DNA from: Collinsella sp. BA40
GTDB taxonomy: Bacteria; Actinomycetota; Coriobacteriia; Coriobacteriales; Coriobacteriaceae
Length of the DNA stretch: 64,000 nt
Assembly (NCBI RefSeq): GCF_008014645.1
Contig: NZ_VOWY01000007.1
Location: 215,713-279,712, forward strand
Direction: 5' to 3'
The position numbers and the translations under genes were made by a program. The notes beneath the pieces are model-generated. The model was not told where the DNA came from and made no database searches. It saw only the letters and a list, made by a program, of their open reading frames with translations. Shown in pieces: positions 17,418-25,941 of this stretch. How positions within the stretch are numbered: the first letter of the stretch is position 1; each line of letters opens with the position of its first letter.

Positions 17418-18551
17418 ATGCACGAGAACGAGATCAACAACTATCTTGCCGTCATCAAGGTGGTCGGCGTGGGCGGCGGCGGCACCAACGCGGTCAACCG
17501 AATGATCGAAGAGGGTATCCGCGGCGTCGAGTTCGTCGCCATCAACACCGACGCGCAGGCGCTCGCGATCTCCGATGCAGATATCAAGGTCCACATCGGC
17601 ACCGACCTCACGCGCGGCCTGGGCGCCGGCGCCAACCCCGAGGTCGGCCGCAAGGCCGCCGACGAGAGCCGCGACGACATCGCCGAGGCCCTTGCCGGCG
17701 CCGATATGGTGTTCATCACCGCGGGCGAGGGCGGCGGCACCGGTACCGGCGCGGCCCCCATCGTCGCCGATATCGCCATGAACGAGGTCGGCGCGCTGAC
17801 CGTGGCCGTCGTCACCAAGCCGTTCACCTTCGAGGGCCGCAAGCGCAAGAAGGCGGCCGAGGAGGGTATCAAGACCCTGTCCGACAGCGTCGACACCCTC
17901 ATCGTCATCCCCAATGACAAGCTGCTCGACATCGCCGAGAAGAAGACCACCATGCTCGAGGCCTTCTCCAACGCAGACGGCGTCCTCTCCCAGGGCACCC
18001 AGGGCATCACGGACCTCATCACCGTCCCCGGCGTCATCAACCTGGACTTCGCAGACGTGAAGACCATCATGCGCCAGGCCGGCACCGCCATGATGGGCAT
18101 CGGCGTCGCCTCCGGCGACTCCCGTGCCGTCGACGCCGCCCAGCAGGCCATCTCCAGCCGTCTGCTCGAGAGCTCCATCGATGGCGCCACGCGCGTCCTG
18201 CTCTCCATCGCAGGCTCCAAGGACCTCGGCATCCAGGAGATCAACGACGCCGCCGACCTCGTCGCCAACGCCGTCGACCCCGAGGCCAACATCATCTTCG
18301 GTACCGTCGTGGACGAGTCCCTGGGCGATCAGGTGCGCATCACCGTTATCGCCACGGGCTTCTCCGATTCCAACGTCAACCGCCAGGACGACCTGTTCGC
18401 CCAGTCCCAGGCCCAGGCTAAGGCCGAGGCCGCGGCTCCCGCTCATGCCGCGCAGGCTGCCCCCACGCGCAACGTCGGCGGCACCGAGCTTCCCAATTTC
18501 GGCAACGACCAGTTCGAGCTGCCCGATTTCCTCAAGCGCGGCAACTTCTAA
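17418..18551 (+). CDS. ftsZ: Cell-division GTPase FtsZ
   Basis: Tubulin-like GTPase of 377 residues that forms the Z-ring. [11 protein letters not shown] lies near the N-terminus, the tubulin signature [10 protein letters not shown] at about residue 105, and the T7 catalytic loop [11 protein letters not shown] near residue 210. A short Ala/Gln linker leads to the C-terminal peptide [11 protein letters not shown], the binding site for SepF and other partners. It has its own A+T-rich promoter region with an operator-like repeat, and a strong terminator follows, so ftsZ can be expressed independently of the dcw genes. Confidence 0.98.
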   Translation: MHENEINNYLAVIKVVGVGGGGTNAVNRMIEEGIRGVEFVAINTDAQALAISDADIKVHIGTDLTRGLGAGANPEVGRKAADESRDDIAEALAGADMVFITAGEGGGTGTGAAPIVADIAMNEVGALTVAVVTKPFTFEGRKRKKAAEEGIKTLSDSVDTLIVIPNDKLLDIAEKKTTMLEAFSNADGVLSQGTQGITDLITVPGVINLDFADVKTIMRQAGTAMMGIGVASGDSRAVDAAQQAISSRLLESSIDGATRVLLSIAGSKDLGIQEINDAADLVANAVDPEANIIFGTVVDESLGDQVRITVIATGFSDSNVNRQDDLFAQSQAQAKAEAAAPAHAAQAAPTRNVGGTELPNFGNDQFELPDFLKRGNF

Positions 18552-18576
18552 GGTCGCTTCGTCCTCATGCACCTGC

Positions 18577-18611
18577 AACCCGCCGGGAATATCCCCGGCG
18601 GGTTTTTCTTT
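18577..18611 (+). terminator. Intrinsic terminator of ftsZ
   Basis: CCCGCCGGG (18579-18587) and CCCGGCGGG (18594-18602) form a perfect 9-bp stem flanked by AA and TT, followed by TTTTTCTTT. This is a textbook rho-independent terminator. Confidence 0.9.
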
Positions 18612-18687
18612 ACGGCGCTTGGGATAGCGCCCGTCAATCGGTTATCCCGCACAACATCATTTTGGATGTGCGGCGGAGGAGGTATCT

Positions 18688-19473
18688 ATGGATCGAGTGG
18701 AATACGAATCGGGCGTCGTGCTGCATCGGGCCGACCACGGCCGCGTGCGCCTTGCCTTTACCGAGCGCTCAGGCGGCGTCTCGAAGCCTCCGTATGCATC
18801 GCTTAATCTGGGGAGCCATGTAGGGGACGATCTGGCCGCGGTCGAGGAGAACCGTCGTCGCGCGCTCGCGGCCCTTGGTTGCGAGGCCGATGCGCCGCGC
18901 CTGCTCGTTCCCAACCAGGTTCATGGGGATGACGTGGTGGTCGTTCGAAATTCCGACGAGCGCGAGCTTGCCGTTATACGCGAGCGCATCGCCGCCGGGG
19001 CGGACGCCATCGTGTGCACCGCTTTGAACGTGCCCGTGCTGCTGTGTTTCGCCGATTGCGTTCCCGTGCTTCTGACCTGCGGAGATACCGCGTTTGCAGT
19101 GGTCCATTCCGGTTGGAAGGGCACGTATGCGCGCATCGCGGCCAAAGCCGCTCGAATCCTATGCAGCGAGACCGGGCTCGATGCATCCCATATTCGCGCG
19201 TATATCGGACCGCATATCCAAGGTGACGAATATCAGGTCTCAGCTGACCTGCTGCACACATTCTCATTACGGTTTGATAACATTGAGGATACTGCATCGC
19301 GGCTGCTCGACCTGTCCGCGTGCATCGTATCGTCGCTCGAAGAAATTGGAGTTCCTCCGTGCGAAATTCACGACTTGCGGCTTTCGACCGTGCGTCTCAA
19401 CACCCGGTTCTTCTCGTACCGGGCCGAGGCGGGCACCTGTGGTCGTCACGCCGCCATAGCCGTGGCCCTCTAG
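18688..19473 (+). CDS. pgeF: PgeF/YfiH family (multicopper polyphenol oxidase-like) protein
   Basis: A 261-residue DUF152/YfiH/LACC1-type protein. Family members act as purine nucleoside phosphorylases or adenosine deaminases, and PgeF (E. coli YfiH) removes mis-incorporated L-Ser from UDP-MurNAc-peptides. The likely metal-site residues are visible in NQVHGDD, CFADCVPV and VVHSGWKG. AGGAGG precedes ATG 18688. It normally follows ftsZ in Gram-positive bacteria, which fits a cell-wall editing role. The 3' end contains the probable pstS start and an A+T-rich promoter-like patch. Which activity applies here cannot be told from sequence. Confidence 0.88.
   Translation: MDRVEYESGVVLHRADHGRVRLAFTERSGGVSKPPYASLNLGSHVGDDLAAVEENRRRALAALGCEADAPRLLVPNQVHGDDVVVVRNSDERELAVIRERIAAGADAIVCTALNVPVLLCFADCVPVLLTCGDTAFAVVHSGWKGTYARIAAKAARILCSETGLDASHIRAYIGPHIQGDEYQVSADLLHTFSLRFDNIEDTASRLLDLSACIVSSLEEIGVPPCEIHDLRLSTVRLNTRFFSYRAEAGTCGRHAAIAVAL
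19258..19293 (+). promoter_or_regulatory. Possible pst promoter / Pho-box-like patch inside pgeF
   Basis: An A+T-rich patch interrupts the G+C-rich pgeF coding sequence. It has CTCATTA and TTGATAA about 11 bases apart, followed by GATACT (19288-19293), about 65 bases before the preferred pstS start. Direct repeats on an 11-base pitch are the general form of Pho boxes. This is a weak call based on composition and spacing. Confidence 0.3.
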
Positions 19474-20306
19474 CGCTCATTGCCGCCGGGGCCCTCTCTT
19501 TTGTCACAGCCGTATCCATCTCCGCGTGCTCGACGACCGTATCCACGGGGTCGATCACCGTTGCGGGCTCCACGACCTGCCTACCCATCGCCGAGGTAGC
19601 TGCCGAGTCCTATACCGAGCAGACCGGTGTGTCGGTGCTCGTGTCGGGCCTGGGTTCCAGCGCGGGTATCGAGGCGGTTTCCAACGACACCGCGGATATC
19701 GCCACCTCCTCACGCGGACTCAACGCCCAGGAGCAGGACCTGGGGCTCACGACCATCCCCATCGCCCACGACGGCATCGCGGTGATCGTGAACCCCGACA
19801 ACCCGGTCCAGAACCTCTCCGTCGACCAGCTGCGCGCCATCTACGCCGGCGAGGTCACCAACTGGTCCGAGGTCGGTGGCGAGGACCTGCCCATCCAACT
19901 CGTCAATCGCGATGAGGCTTCGGGTACGCGCGAGGCGTTCAAGTCCATCATCATGGACGGTGCGCCGTTCGACCGCCGGGCCGCCGTGCTCTCAGGCACC
20001 GGCCAGGTGCGCGACGTCGTAAGCCGCACGCGTGGAGCCATCGGCTACATCTCCATGGGCTTCGTCGAGTCCAAGTACGCTCAGACCCAGGTTCGCGCCA
20101 TCAGCGTCAACCACGTCGAGCCCAGCGAGAAGACCGTCGCCAGCGGCGGTTACCCCATCTCGCGCGACCTGTATTTCTTCACGAAGGGCGAGCCCTCCGA
20201 CGAGGCGCAGGGATATATCGAGTACGTCTTGTCCGACGAGATGGACGACCAGATTCGCGAGGCGGGCTTCATTCCCGTGAGCAACGATGCAGGGGAGGGG
20301 ATGTAG
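19359..20306 (+). CDS. pstS: Phosphate ABC transporter substrate-binding lipoprotein PstS
   Basis: Extracellular phosphate-binding lipoprotein. A long basic n-region (RRHSR) and hydrophobic stretch lead to lipobox SISAC (C57 from this start). The mature protein has phosphate-site blocks TVAGSTTCLPIAE, GLGSSAGIEAV, ADIATSSRGL and NRDEASGTREAF. No in-frame start exists between the pgeF stop and the signal peptide, so translation must begin inside pgeF. GTG 19359 is preferred because GGAG lies 7 bases upstream (overlap 115 bases); GTG 19320 is an alternative. It is the first gene of pstSCAB-phoU. Confidence 0.88.
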   Translation: MRNSRLAAFDRASQHPVLLVPGRGGHLWSSRRHSRGPLALIAAGALSFVTAVSISACSTTVSTGSITVAGSTTCLPIAEVAAESYTEQTGVSVLVSGLGSSAGIEAVSNDTADIATSSRGLNAQEQDLGLTTIPIAHDGIAVIVNPDNPVQNLSVDQLRAIYAGEVTNWSEVGGEDLPIQLVNRDEASGTREAFKSIIMDGAPFDRRAAVLSGTGQVRDVVSRTRGAIGYISMGFVESKYAQTQVRAISVNHVEPSEKTVASGGYPISRDLYFFTKGEPSDEAQGYIEYVLSDEMDDQIREAGFIPVSNDAGEGM

Positions 20307-20307
20307 C

Positions 20308-21231
20308 ATGACGAGCGTCGACCGTTCCGACGCAGGCGAGAACCAGGCTCCGCGCAAGCGCGAGCTCGCCCTCGTTTCGCGCAGCACCTATCTTAAGGAG
20401 AAGGGCCTGCAGTACCTCTTCTTCGCATGCGCCTTCCTGGCCGTGGTCACCGTGCTGCTCATCTTCGCGTTCACCATGATGCAGGCCGCGCCGGTGTTCA
20501 CCGATATCGGGCTGGCGAACTTCTTCAGCTTCACCTGGGCTCCGACCGAGGGCCAGTACGGCATCATGTCCCTGCTGGCGGGCTCCGGCCTCGTCACCGT
20601 CGGCGCGCTCGTGCTCGGCGTCCCCCTCGGCGTGGGCACCGCCGTCTACCTTACCGAGATCGCCACCGACCGCGTGCGCGCCCTCATCAGCCCGGCGGTC
20701 GACCTGCTGGCCGGCATTCCCTCGATCATCTACGGTTTCTTCGGCATGGTGATCATCCGTCCCGTGGTGGCGGAGCTCACCGGCGGGATGGGCTTCGGCG
20801 CCCTGACCGCATGGCTCGTGCTCGCGATCATGATCGTGCCCACCATCACCACGCTCACCATCGACGCGCTCAACTCCATCCCCATGGGCATTCGCGAGGC
20901 CTCCTATGCGATGGGCGCCACCAAGTGGCAGACCATCTACAAGGTCGTCTTGCCCGCCGCCCGATTCGGCATCGTCGACGCCGTGGTGCTGGGCATGGGC
21001 CGCGCCATCGGCGAGACCATGGCCGTGCTCATGGTCGTCGGCAACGCCCCCGTCATCCCCGAGTCCATCTCGAGCCCGGTATCCACGCTCACGAGCCAGA
21101 TCGCGCTCGACATGAGCTATTCGTCGGGTCTGCACCGTACGGCCCTGTTCGGCATGGGCGTGGTGCTGTTCATCATCTCCGCATCGCTCGTGGGCATCGT
21201 GCGCCTGCTGTCCAAGATGAGGAAGGGATAG
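20308..21231 (+). CDS. pstC: Phosphate ABC transporter permease PstC
   Basis: Inner-membrane permease of 307 residues with about six helices, one half of the PstCA channel. The BPD_transp EAA loop is visible as GIREASYAMGATKWQTIYKVVLPAA. ATG 20308 is two bases after the pstS stop and has GGAGGGG upstream; a longer frame starting inside pstS lacks support. A cytoplasmic N-terminus of about 35 residues precedes the first helix. Two bases after pstS and four before pstA show tight operon structure. Confidence 0.95.
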   Translation: MTSVDRSDAGENQAPRKRELALVSRSTYLKEKGLQYLFFACAFLAVVTVLLIFAFTMMQAAPVFTDIGLANFFSFTWAPTEGQYGIMSLLAGSGLVTVGALVLGVPLGVGTAVYLTEIATDRVRALISPAVDLLAGIPSIIYGFFGMVIIRPVVAELTGGMGFGALTAWLVLAIMIVPTITTLTIDALNSIPMGIREASYAMGATKWQTIYKVVLPAARFGIVDAVVLGMGRAIGETMAVLMVVGNAPVIPESISSPVSTLTSQIALDMSYSSGLHRTALFGMGVVLFIISASLVGIVRLLSKMRKG

Positions 21232-21235
21232 GGCT

Positions 21236-22147
21236 ATGGCTATCAACCAGACTTCTCGCGCCGCCGACGAGCAGCTGAGCTCCTCGCAGCGCATCAAGCG
21301 CGCCCTGTCCCACGGCAAGCAGGGACGCATCTCTAAGAACACGTCCAACAAGGTGATGCTCGGCGTCTTTCGCGTTGCGGCCGCCATCACCACGCTCGTG
21401 CTGGTCGCGATCATCGCCTACGTGGTGATCAACGGCCTGCCGCACATCTCGCCCGATTTCATCTTCGGCTGGCCCCACGGCGTCAACGCCGAGGGCGGCA
21501 TCTGGCCCACCATCGTCTCGACCGTCTACGTCACCGCGCTCGCCATGCTCATCTGCACGCCCATCGCCGTGCTGGCAGCGGTCTATCTCGCCGAGTACGC
21601 CAAGCAAGGTCGCCTGGTCGGCATTATTCGCTATGCCGCCGACGCCCTTGCATCGGTGCCCTCCATCGTCATGGGTCTGTTCGGATACGCGCTGTTCGTC
21701 GAGGCCATGGGTTTCGGCCTGTCCATGTTCTCCGCTGCCCTCGCGCTCGCGCTGCTCATGCTCCCCATCATCATGCGCACCACCGAGGAGGCTATCCGCG
21801 CCGTGCCGCGCTACATCCGTTGGGGTGCGTACGGCCTGGGCGCCACCAAGTGGCAGGTCGTCTCCCGCATCGTGCTCCCGTCCGCCTTCGGTCGCATCGC
21901 GACCGGCATCGTGCTGGGCATCGGCCGCGCTATCGGCGAGACCGCCGTCGTCCTGTACACCATGGGCCAGGCTATCAACCTGCCCATCACGCCCATGGAT
22001 TCCGGCCGCCCCATGACGGTGCACCTGTACCTTCTGGCCAATGACGGCATCAACATGAACGCCGCCTACGGCACCGCGTTGCTGCTGATGATCATCATCC
22101 TCGCCTTCAACCTGTTCGCACGCCATCTCTCTCGCAAGAGCAAGTAA
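21236..22147 (+). CDS. pstA: Phosphate ABC transporter permease PstA
   Basis: Second permease subunit, 303 residues and six predicted helices. Its EAA loop (YIRWGAYGLGATKWQVVSRIVLP) parallels that of PstC. It starts 4 bases after pstC and is followed 9 bases later by pstB. A basic cytoplasmic arm of about 40 residues precedes the first membrane segment. Confidence 0.95.
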   Translation: MAINQTSRAADEQLSSSQRIKRALSHGKQGRISKNTSNKVMLGVFRVAAAITTLVLVAIIAYVVINGLPHISPDFIFGWPHGVNAEGGIWPTIVSTVYVTALAMLICTPIAVLAAVYLAEYAKQGRLVGIIRYAADALASVPSIVMGLFGYALFVEAMGFGLSMFSAALALALLMLPIIMRTTEEAIRAVPRYIRWGAYGLGATKWQVVSRIVLPSAFGRIATGIVLGIGRAIGETAVVLYTMGQAINLPITPMDSGRPMTVHLYLLANDGINMNAAYGTALLLMIIILAFNLFARHLSRKSK

Positions 22148-22156
22148 GGAGCTCCC

Positions 22157-22960
22157 GTGACCGTTTACCAAGCTGCGCCCACGCCCGAGATCAGCGCTAT
22201 ATCCACGGCGAATTTCGATTTCTGGTACGGAGATTTCCACGCCCTTACCGATGTCAACCTCAACATCGCCAAGAACAAGATCACCGCGTTCATCGGCCCC
22301 TCCGGTTGCGGCAAGTCCACCTTCCTTCGCTGCATGAACCGTATGAACGACCTGATCGAGGGGACGCGCATCGAAGGTTCGATGACGCTCGACGGCGCCG
22401 ATATCTATGCCGAGGGCGTCGATCCCGTCGACCTGCGTCGCCGTGTGGGCATGATCTTCCAGCAGCCCAACCCCTTCCCCAAATCCATCTACGAGAACGT
22501 CGCTTTTGGCCCGCGTTTGCAGGGCGTGACTAGCAAAAGCGACCTCGACGACATAGTCGAAGAGTCCCTCAAGCGCGCCAACCTTTGGAAAGAGGTATCC
22601 AATCAGCTCTCGAAAGACGGTCTGGCGCTTTCCGGCGGACAGCAGCAGCGACTGTGCATCGCCCGCGTCCTGGCGGTTCAGCCGGACGTGCTCCTGATGG
22701 ACGAGCCCTGTTCGGCCATCGATCCCACCTCCGTTCAGAAGGTCGAGGACCTGATGGCCGAGCTCGCGCCTGAGATGACCATCATCATCGTTACGCATAA
22801 CATGCAGCAGGCCGCGCGTATCTCCGATTACACTGCATTCTTCTTACAGGAAGTCGCTGGTGAGCCTGCTACACTTATCGAGTATGGTCAAACCGACGCT
22901 CTCTTCACTAGTCCGATGGATAAGCGTACGGAGGACTATATCACCGGTCGTTTCGGCTAG
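22157..22960 (+). CDS. pstB: Phosphate ABC transporter ATPase PstB
   Basis: ABC ATPase of 267 residues that drives PstCA. Walker A is GPSGCGKST (K53), the Q-loop lies in [12 protein letters not shown], the signature is [13 protein letters not shown], Walker B is [13 protein letters not shown] and the H-loop is [10 protein letters not shown]. The [17 protein letters not shown] stretch is diagnostic of PstB. GTG start with AAGGAG at good spacing. It is followed 69 bases later by phoU. Confidence 0.97.
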   Translation: MTVYQAAPTPEISAISTANFDFWYGDFHALTDVNLNIAKNKITAFIGPSGCGKSTFLRCMNRMNDLIEGTRIEGSMTLDGADIYAEGVDPVDLRRRVGMIFQQPNPFPKSIYENVAFGPRLQGVTSKSDLDDIVEESLKRANLWKEVSNQLSKDGLALSGGQQQRLCIARVLAVQPDVLLMDEPCSAIDPTSVQKVEDLMAELAPEMTIIIVTHNMQQAARISDYTAFFLQEVAGEPATLIEYGQTDALFTSPMDKRTEDYITGRFG

Positions 22961-23029
22961 TCACCGATTCGCCCGGCTCGTACTGGTTGCGGATGTAGCA
23001 CGTCCGCGCGCGTCTGATTGGAGCCTAGA

Positions 23030-23866
23030 ATGCGCAAACTGTTTTCCCGTCAGCTGGTCGAGGCTCGCCACGAGATGTTCTCCATCTTCGAGGCCGTCGA
23101 CCTGGCGTTGCACGATGCCGTGCGCGCCTATGTAGAGGACGATAAGAAGCTCGCCGCCGCGACGCAGGAGGCAACGTTCCAGATCGATGCCCGCTGCGCC
23201 AACCTCGAGGCCGTGTGCTACAACCTTATTGCCACGCAGAGCCCGGTCGCGTCCGATTTCCGCTTGCTGCAGACCATCATCTACATCGATTTCAACCTGC
23301 AGCGCATGTGCGACAAGGTCCGCCGTATCGCTCGCGCCGCCAAGCGCAAGGTGAAAAACGATATCGAGGTGCCCGTCGAGATGGTGCAGCTCATCGATGC
23401 CGAAGCGCAGGGCGTCTTCCGCGTGCTGGGCGCCACCATCTCCGCGCTCGTCAACAACGACCTGTCGATCGTGCTGGCTCTCTCCGATGAGGACGAGGCC
23501 GTGCACGGTGCGTATCAGGAGTTCTTCCGCGTCTTCAATCGCACCGAGACCATGGATGTGGCCGACGACGCGCAGATGGACGACTTCCGCCGCACCATCA
23601 TGGTTTCGCGCTATCTCGACCGCATCGCATCCATCTCCATGGAGTGCGCGTATCGCCTGGTCTTCCTGCTTACGGGCCAGCGCGCCTCGGCGGCCGACCT
23701 GGCCGAAGCAGACGAGGGCGAGCTCGAGAGCATGCGTATCCCCTCGGGCGAGGGCGTCATCCTCGATCCCGCTGCCGATGCGCGCTATGTAGCCGAGCTT
23801 CCGCTCGAGGAGGTGGGCGACCAGCTGGCCGCCCTCATCCGCAAGGCGGCTGAGACTACGGATTAG
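23030..23866 (+). CDS. phoU: Phosphate transport system regulator PhoU
   Basis: All-helical protein of 278 residues made of two repeated three-helix PhoU domains. It couples PstSCAB to the PhoR/PhoB-type phosphate sensor and restrains transport. The opening MRKLFSRQLVEARHEMFSIFEAVDLALHDAV and the DFRLLQTIIYIDFNLQRMCD block fit the family. ATG 23030 follows TTGGAG; the TTG at 23018 overlaps that site. Homologues are usually about 220 residues; this one carries an extra hydrophilic C-terminus of about 50 residues. A very strong terminator follows, closing the pst operon. Confidence 0.9.
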   Translation: MRKLFSRQLVEARHEMFSIFEAVDLALHDAVRAYVEDDKKLAAATQEATFQIDARCANLEAVCYNLIATQSPVASDFRLLQTIIYIDFNLQRMCDKVRRIARAAKRKVKNDIEVPVEMVQLIDAEAQGVFRVLGATISALVNNDLSIVLALSDEDEAVHGAYQEFFRVFNRTETMDVADDAQMDDFRRTIMVSRYLDRIASISMECAYRLVFLLTGQRASAADLAEADEGELESMRIPSGEGVILDPAADARYVAELPLEEVGDQLAALIRKAAETTD

Positions 23867-23894
23867 CCTGCTGCCTGTCGGGCCATGTGTTTGC

Positions 23895-23941
23895 AAACCG
23901 CCGTACGAATCCGGATACGAGGATTTGTCCGGCGGTTTTTG
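23895..23941 (+). terminator. Intrinsic terminator of the pst-phoU operon
   Basis: An 18-base arm beginning AAACCGCCG pairs with an arm ending CGGCGGTTT, with only two mismatches and an 8-base loop, followed by TTTTT. It separates the phosphate operon from yggS-sepF-yggT-divIVA. Confidence 0.88.
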
Positions 23942-24049
23942 CATAAGCGGCGTTTCATGATGCAAACGTGTAGCGATGGCGATGAAGCTGCTTCGCCGCA
24001 GACCGCTGCGGTAGTATGGGCTGCGAACCACTGCGAAGGGAATCCCGCT

Positions 24050-24790
24050 ATGGATATGGCATATCTCGAACATCTTAAACGTCGCCGAGAGGCCATCCTC
24101 TCCCGTATGGCGCTGGCACTCGATCGCAGCGGCCGCAGCTTCGCCGACGTCGACATGGTCGCGGTTTCCAAGACGGTTGGGGCCGATGAGGTCGAAGCGG
24201 CTATAGCTGCCGGGTTCAGGCGATTCGGTGAGAATCGGCCCCAGGAGCTCATCAGGAAGACGCAGCATGTTGCAACCCTTCCAGATGCGCCATGCGTGCG
24301 ATTCGATATGATCGGCAACCTGCAGACGAATAAGATCAACGCCGTGCTGGGCCGTGCGGAGCTCATCCACTCCATCAGCTCGCTCCACCTCGCCAAAGCC
24401 GTTTCAACGCGCGCGCAGCGCCATATCGCGGAGGGTTCGCTTCCTGGTCCTCAGGACGTGCTGATCGAGGTAAATGTGGCCGGTGAGCGCTCCAAGTCGG
24501 GGTTTTCTCCCGATGAGCTTCGCGAGCTGTTCCCCGAGCTGAGCGCACTTTGTGGAATTCGCATCCGAGGGCTTATGACGATGGCTCCTCGCGGGGATAA
24601 GCAGAGGGCGCGAGCATGTTTCTCGGGCCTACGCGAGCTGCGCGATGAGCTGTCGGCGCAAGACCCGGCGCTCGACCTGCGCGAGCTGTCGTGCGGCATG
24701 AGCGAGGACTTCGATATCGCGCTCGAGGAGGGTTCTACCATCGTTCGCCTTGGTAGGGTGTTGTTCGACCCTGGTTTTGCAGTAGAATAA
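24050..24790 (+). CDS. yggS: YggS family PLP homeostasis protein
   Basis: TIM-barrel PLP-binding protein of 246 residues (PLPBP/COG0325). It has no known catalysis and controls free PLP levels. The PLP lysine is in VDMVAVSKT, followed by the family block GFRRFGENRPQEL; FDMIGNLQTNKI and GLMTMAP are also typical. ATG 24050 has GAAGGGA upstream; extension to 23885 would run through the phoU terminator and is rejected. It sits just before sepF, as in most Gram-positive bacteria. Confidence 0.92.
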   Translation: MDMAYLEHLKRRREAILSRMALALDRSGRSFADVDMVAVSKTVGADEVEAAIAAGFRRFGENRPQELIRKTQHVATLPDAPCVRFDMIGNLQTNKINAVLGRAELIHSISSLHLAKAVSTRAQRHIAEGSLPGPQDVLIEVNVAGERSKSGFSPDELRELFPELSALCGIRIRGLMTMAPRGDKQRARACFSGLRELRDELSAQDPALDLRELSCGMSEDFDIALEEGSTIVRLGRVLFDPGFAVE

Positions 24791-24862
24791 GCAGGTCAGG
24801 CATGCGTTTGACCTGCACCATTCGAAGATCAAACGAAACCTAGGGCAGAGAGGTTGAGAAAC

Positions 24863-25609
24863 GTGGGCTTTTTAGACGATATCAAAAGCAGGCTCCCGTT
24901 CGGTCAGAACCAGTCCGGCTACGGCCAGGAAGGCTACGGCCAGGACGGTTATGACGATTATTACGAGGGCGGCTCGGATGCATACGCCACCGATGGCTAT
25001 CAGGACCAGGGCTACGGCGCCCAGGCCGACACGGGCTATGCTTCCCAGTACACCGACGAGGACTCGAGCTCGGGGCTGCTCGGTCAGACTCATCGCGGCG
25101 AGGCGGCGTCCGTCGCCGTGTATACGCGCAGCGGTCAGCCCGTCGGCGATGCCGAGCGCCACGCCACCACGTACAACCCGCCCGCACGCGGCCAGGAGGC
25201 CTATCGCCCCGGCGCGTACGATACGCCGTCCAGCTATGCCGAGACCCTTCGCTCGGTGCCCTCGCCGGCGTCTCCGGCCCCCGCTTCCGACGTGTCGGCG
25301 CAGGTGAGCGCCGTGGTCAACAATACGCCCCAGCTGCCTGCCTACATCCTGCGGCCCGAGAGCTACGACGACGTGGAGACGGTCGTTCGCCGCGTCCGCA
25401 CGCGCCAGCCCGTCGCACTCGTCTTCGTTGGCGTGCGTACCGAGGTGGCTAAGCGCGTCCTCGATTTCAGCTATGGTTTCGCCTGCGGTCTGGGCGCCAG
25501 CATCAAGGAAGTCGCCGACCGCGTGTTCATCGTCTTGCCCCAGGGCTGCGAGGTCAAGGAATCCGACCTGGCCAAGCTTCGCTCCGAGGGCTACATCAAG
25601 TCTAAGTAG
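24863..25609 (+). CDS. sepF: Cell-division protein SepF with long Gly/Tyr/Gln linker
   Basis: Membrane-tethering partner of FtsZ, 248 residues. The N-terminus GFLDDIKSRLPFG looks like the amphipathic membrane-targeting helix. A linker of about 150 residues follows, rich in Gly, Tyr, Gln and Asp with repeated GYGQ/DGY units and then Pro/Ala/Ser. The folded DUF552 core (about residues 160-240) starts near AYILRPESYDDVE and includes FSYGFACGLGASIKEV. GTG 24863 gives better spacing from AGAGAGG than TTG 24854. It forms a likely operon with yggT and divIVA. Confidence 0.9.
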   Translation: MGFLDDIKSRLPFGQNQSGYGQEGYGQDGYDDYYEGGSDAYATDGYQDQGYGAQADTGYASQYTDEDSSSGLLGQTHRGEAASVAVYTRSGQPVGDAERHATTYNPPARGQEAYRPGAYDTPSSYAETLRSVPSPASPAPASDVSAQVSAVVNNTPQLPAYILRPESYDDVETVVRRVRTRQPVALVFVGVRTEVAKRVLDFSYGFACGLGASIKEVADRVFIVLPQGCEVKESDLAKLRSEGYIKSK

Positions 25610-25616
25610 GAGAACC

Positions 25617-25886
25617 GTGACCCCGTACACCCTTGTCTCTATCATTCAATCGCTCTTCCAGTTCTATAACTTCCTGATTCTGGCGTACTGCCTGCTCACG
25701 TGGATCCCCATGAATCCCAACGGCCTGCTCGCCGACATCGGGGCGGTGCTCGAGTCCCTGGTGGGACCGTTTCTCAACTTCTTTCGCAGGTTCATGCCGG
25801 CTATGGGCGGTATCGATTTCTCGCCCGTTATTGCTGTTCTTGCGTTGACCCTTATCGAGCGGCTTCTCATAGGTATACTTTTGTAG
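25617..25886 (+). CDS. YggT family membrane protein
   Basis: Small membrane protein of 89 residues with two hydrophobic segments (about 5-27 and 66-88) separated by a short amphipathic stretch containing GPFLNFFRRFMPAMGGIDFSP, typical of YggT. Homologues lie between sepF and divIVA in many Gram-positive bacteria and are thought to help envelope or osmotic functions, but no biochemical role is established. GTG 25617 has TAGGAGAA upstream, 7 bases after the sepF stop. Confidence 0.85.
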   Translation: MTPYTLVSIIQSLFQFYNFLILAYCLLTWIPMNPNGLLADIGAVLESLVGPFLNFFRRFMPAMGGIDFSPVIAVLALTLIERLLIGILL

Positions 25887-25941
25887 GAAACGCATGGCGG
25901 TGCTCGCTAGGGCCGCCAGGTGCATGGAAAGGATTGTTTCG

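Noticed and set aside
24863..25100. Tandem GYGQ-like codons in sepF as a DNA repeat or CRISPR-like array.
   Set aside because: The repetition is at the protein level with variable codons, and there are no spacer-repeat units.
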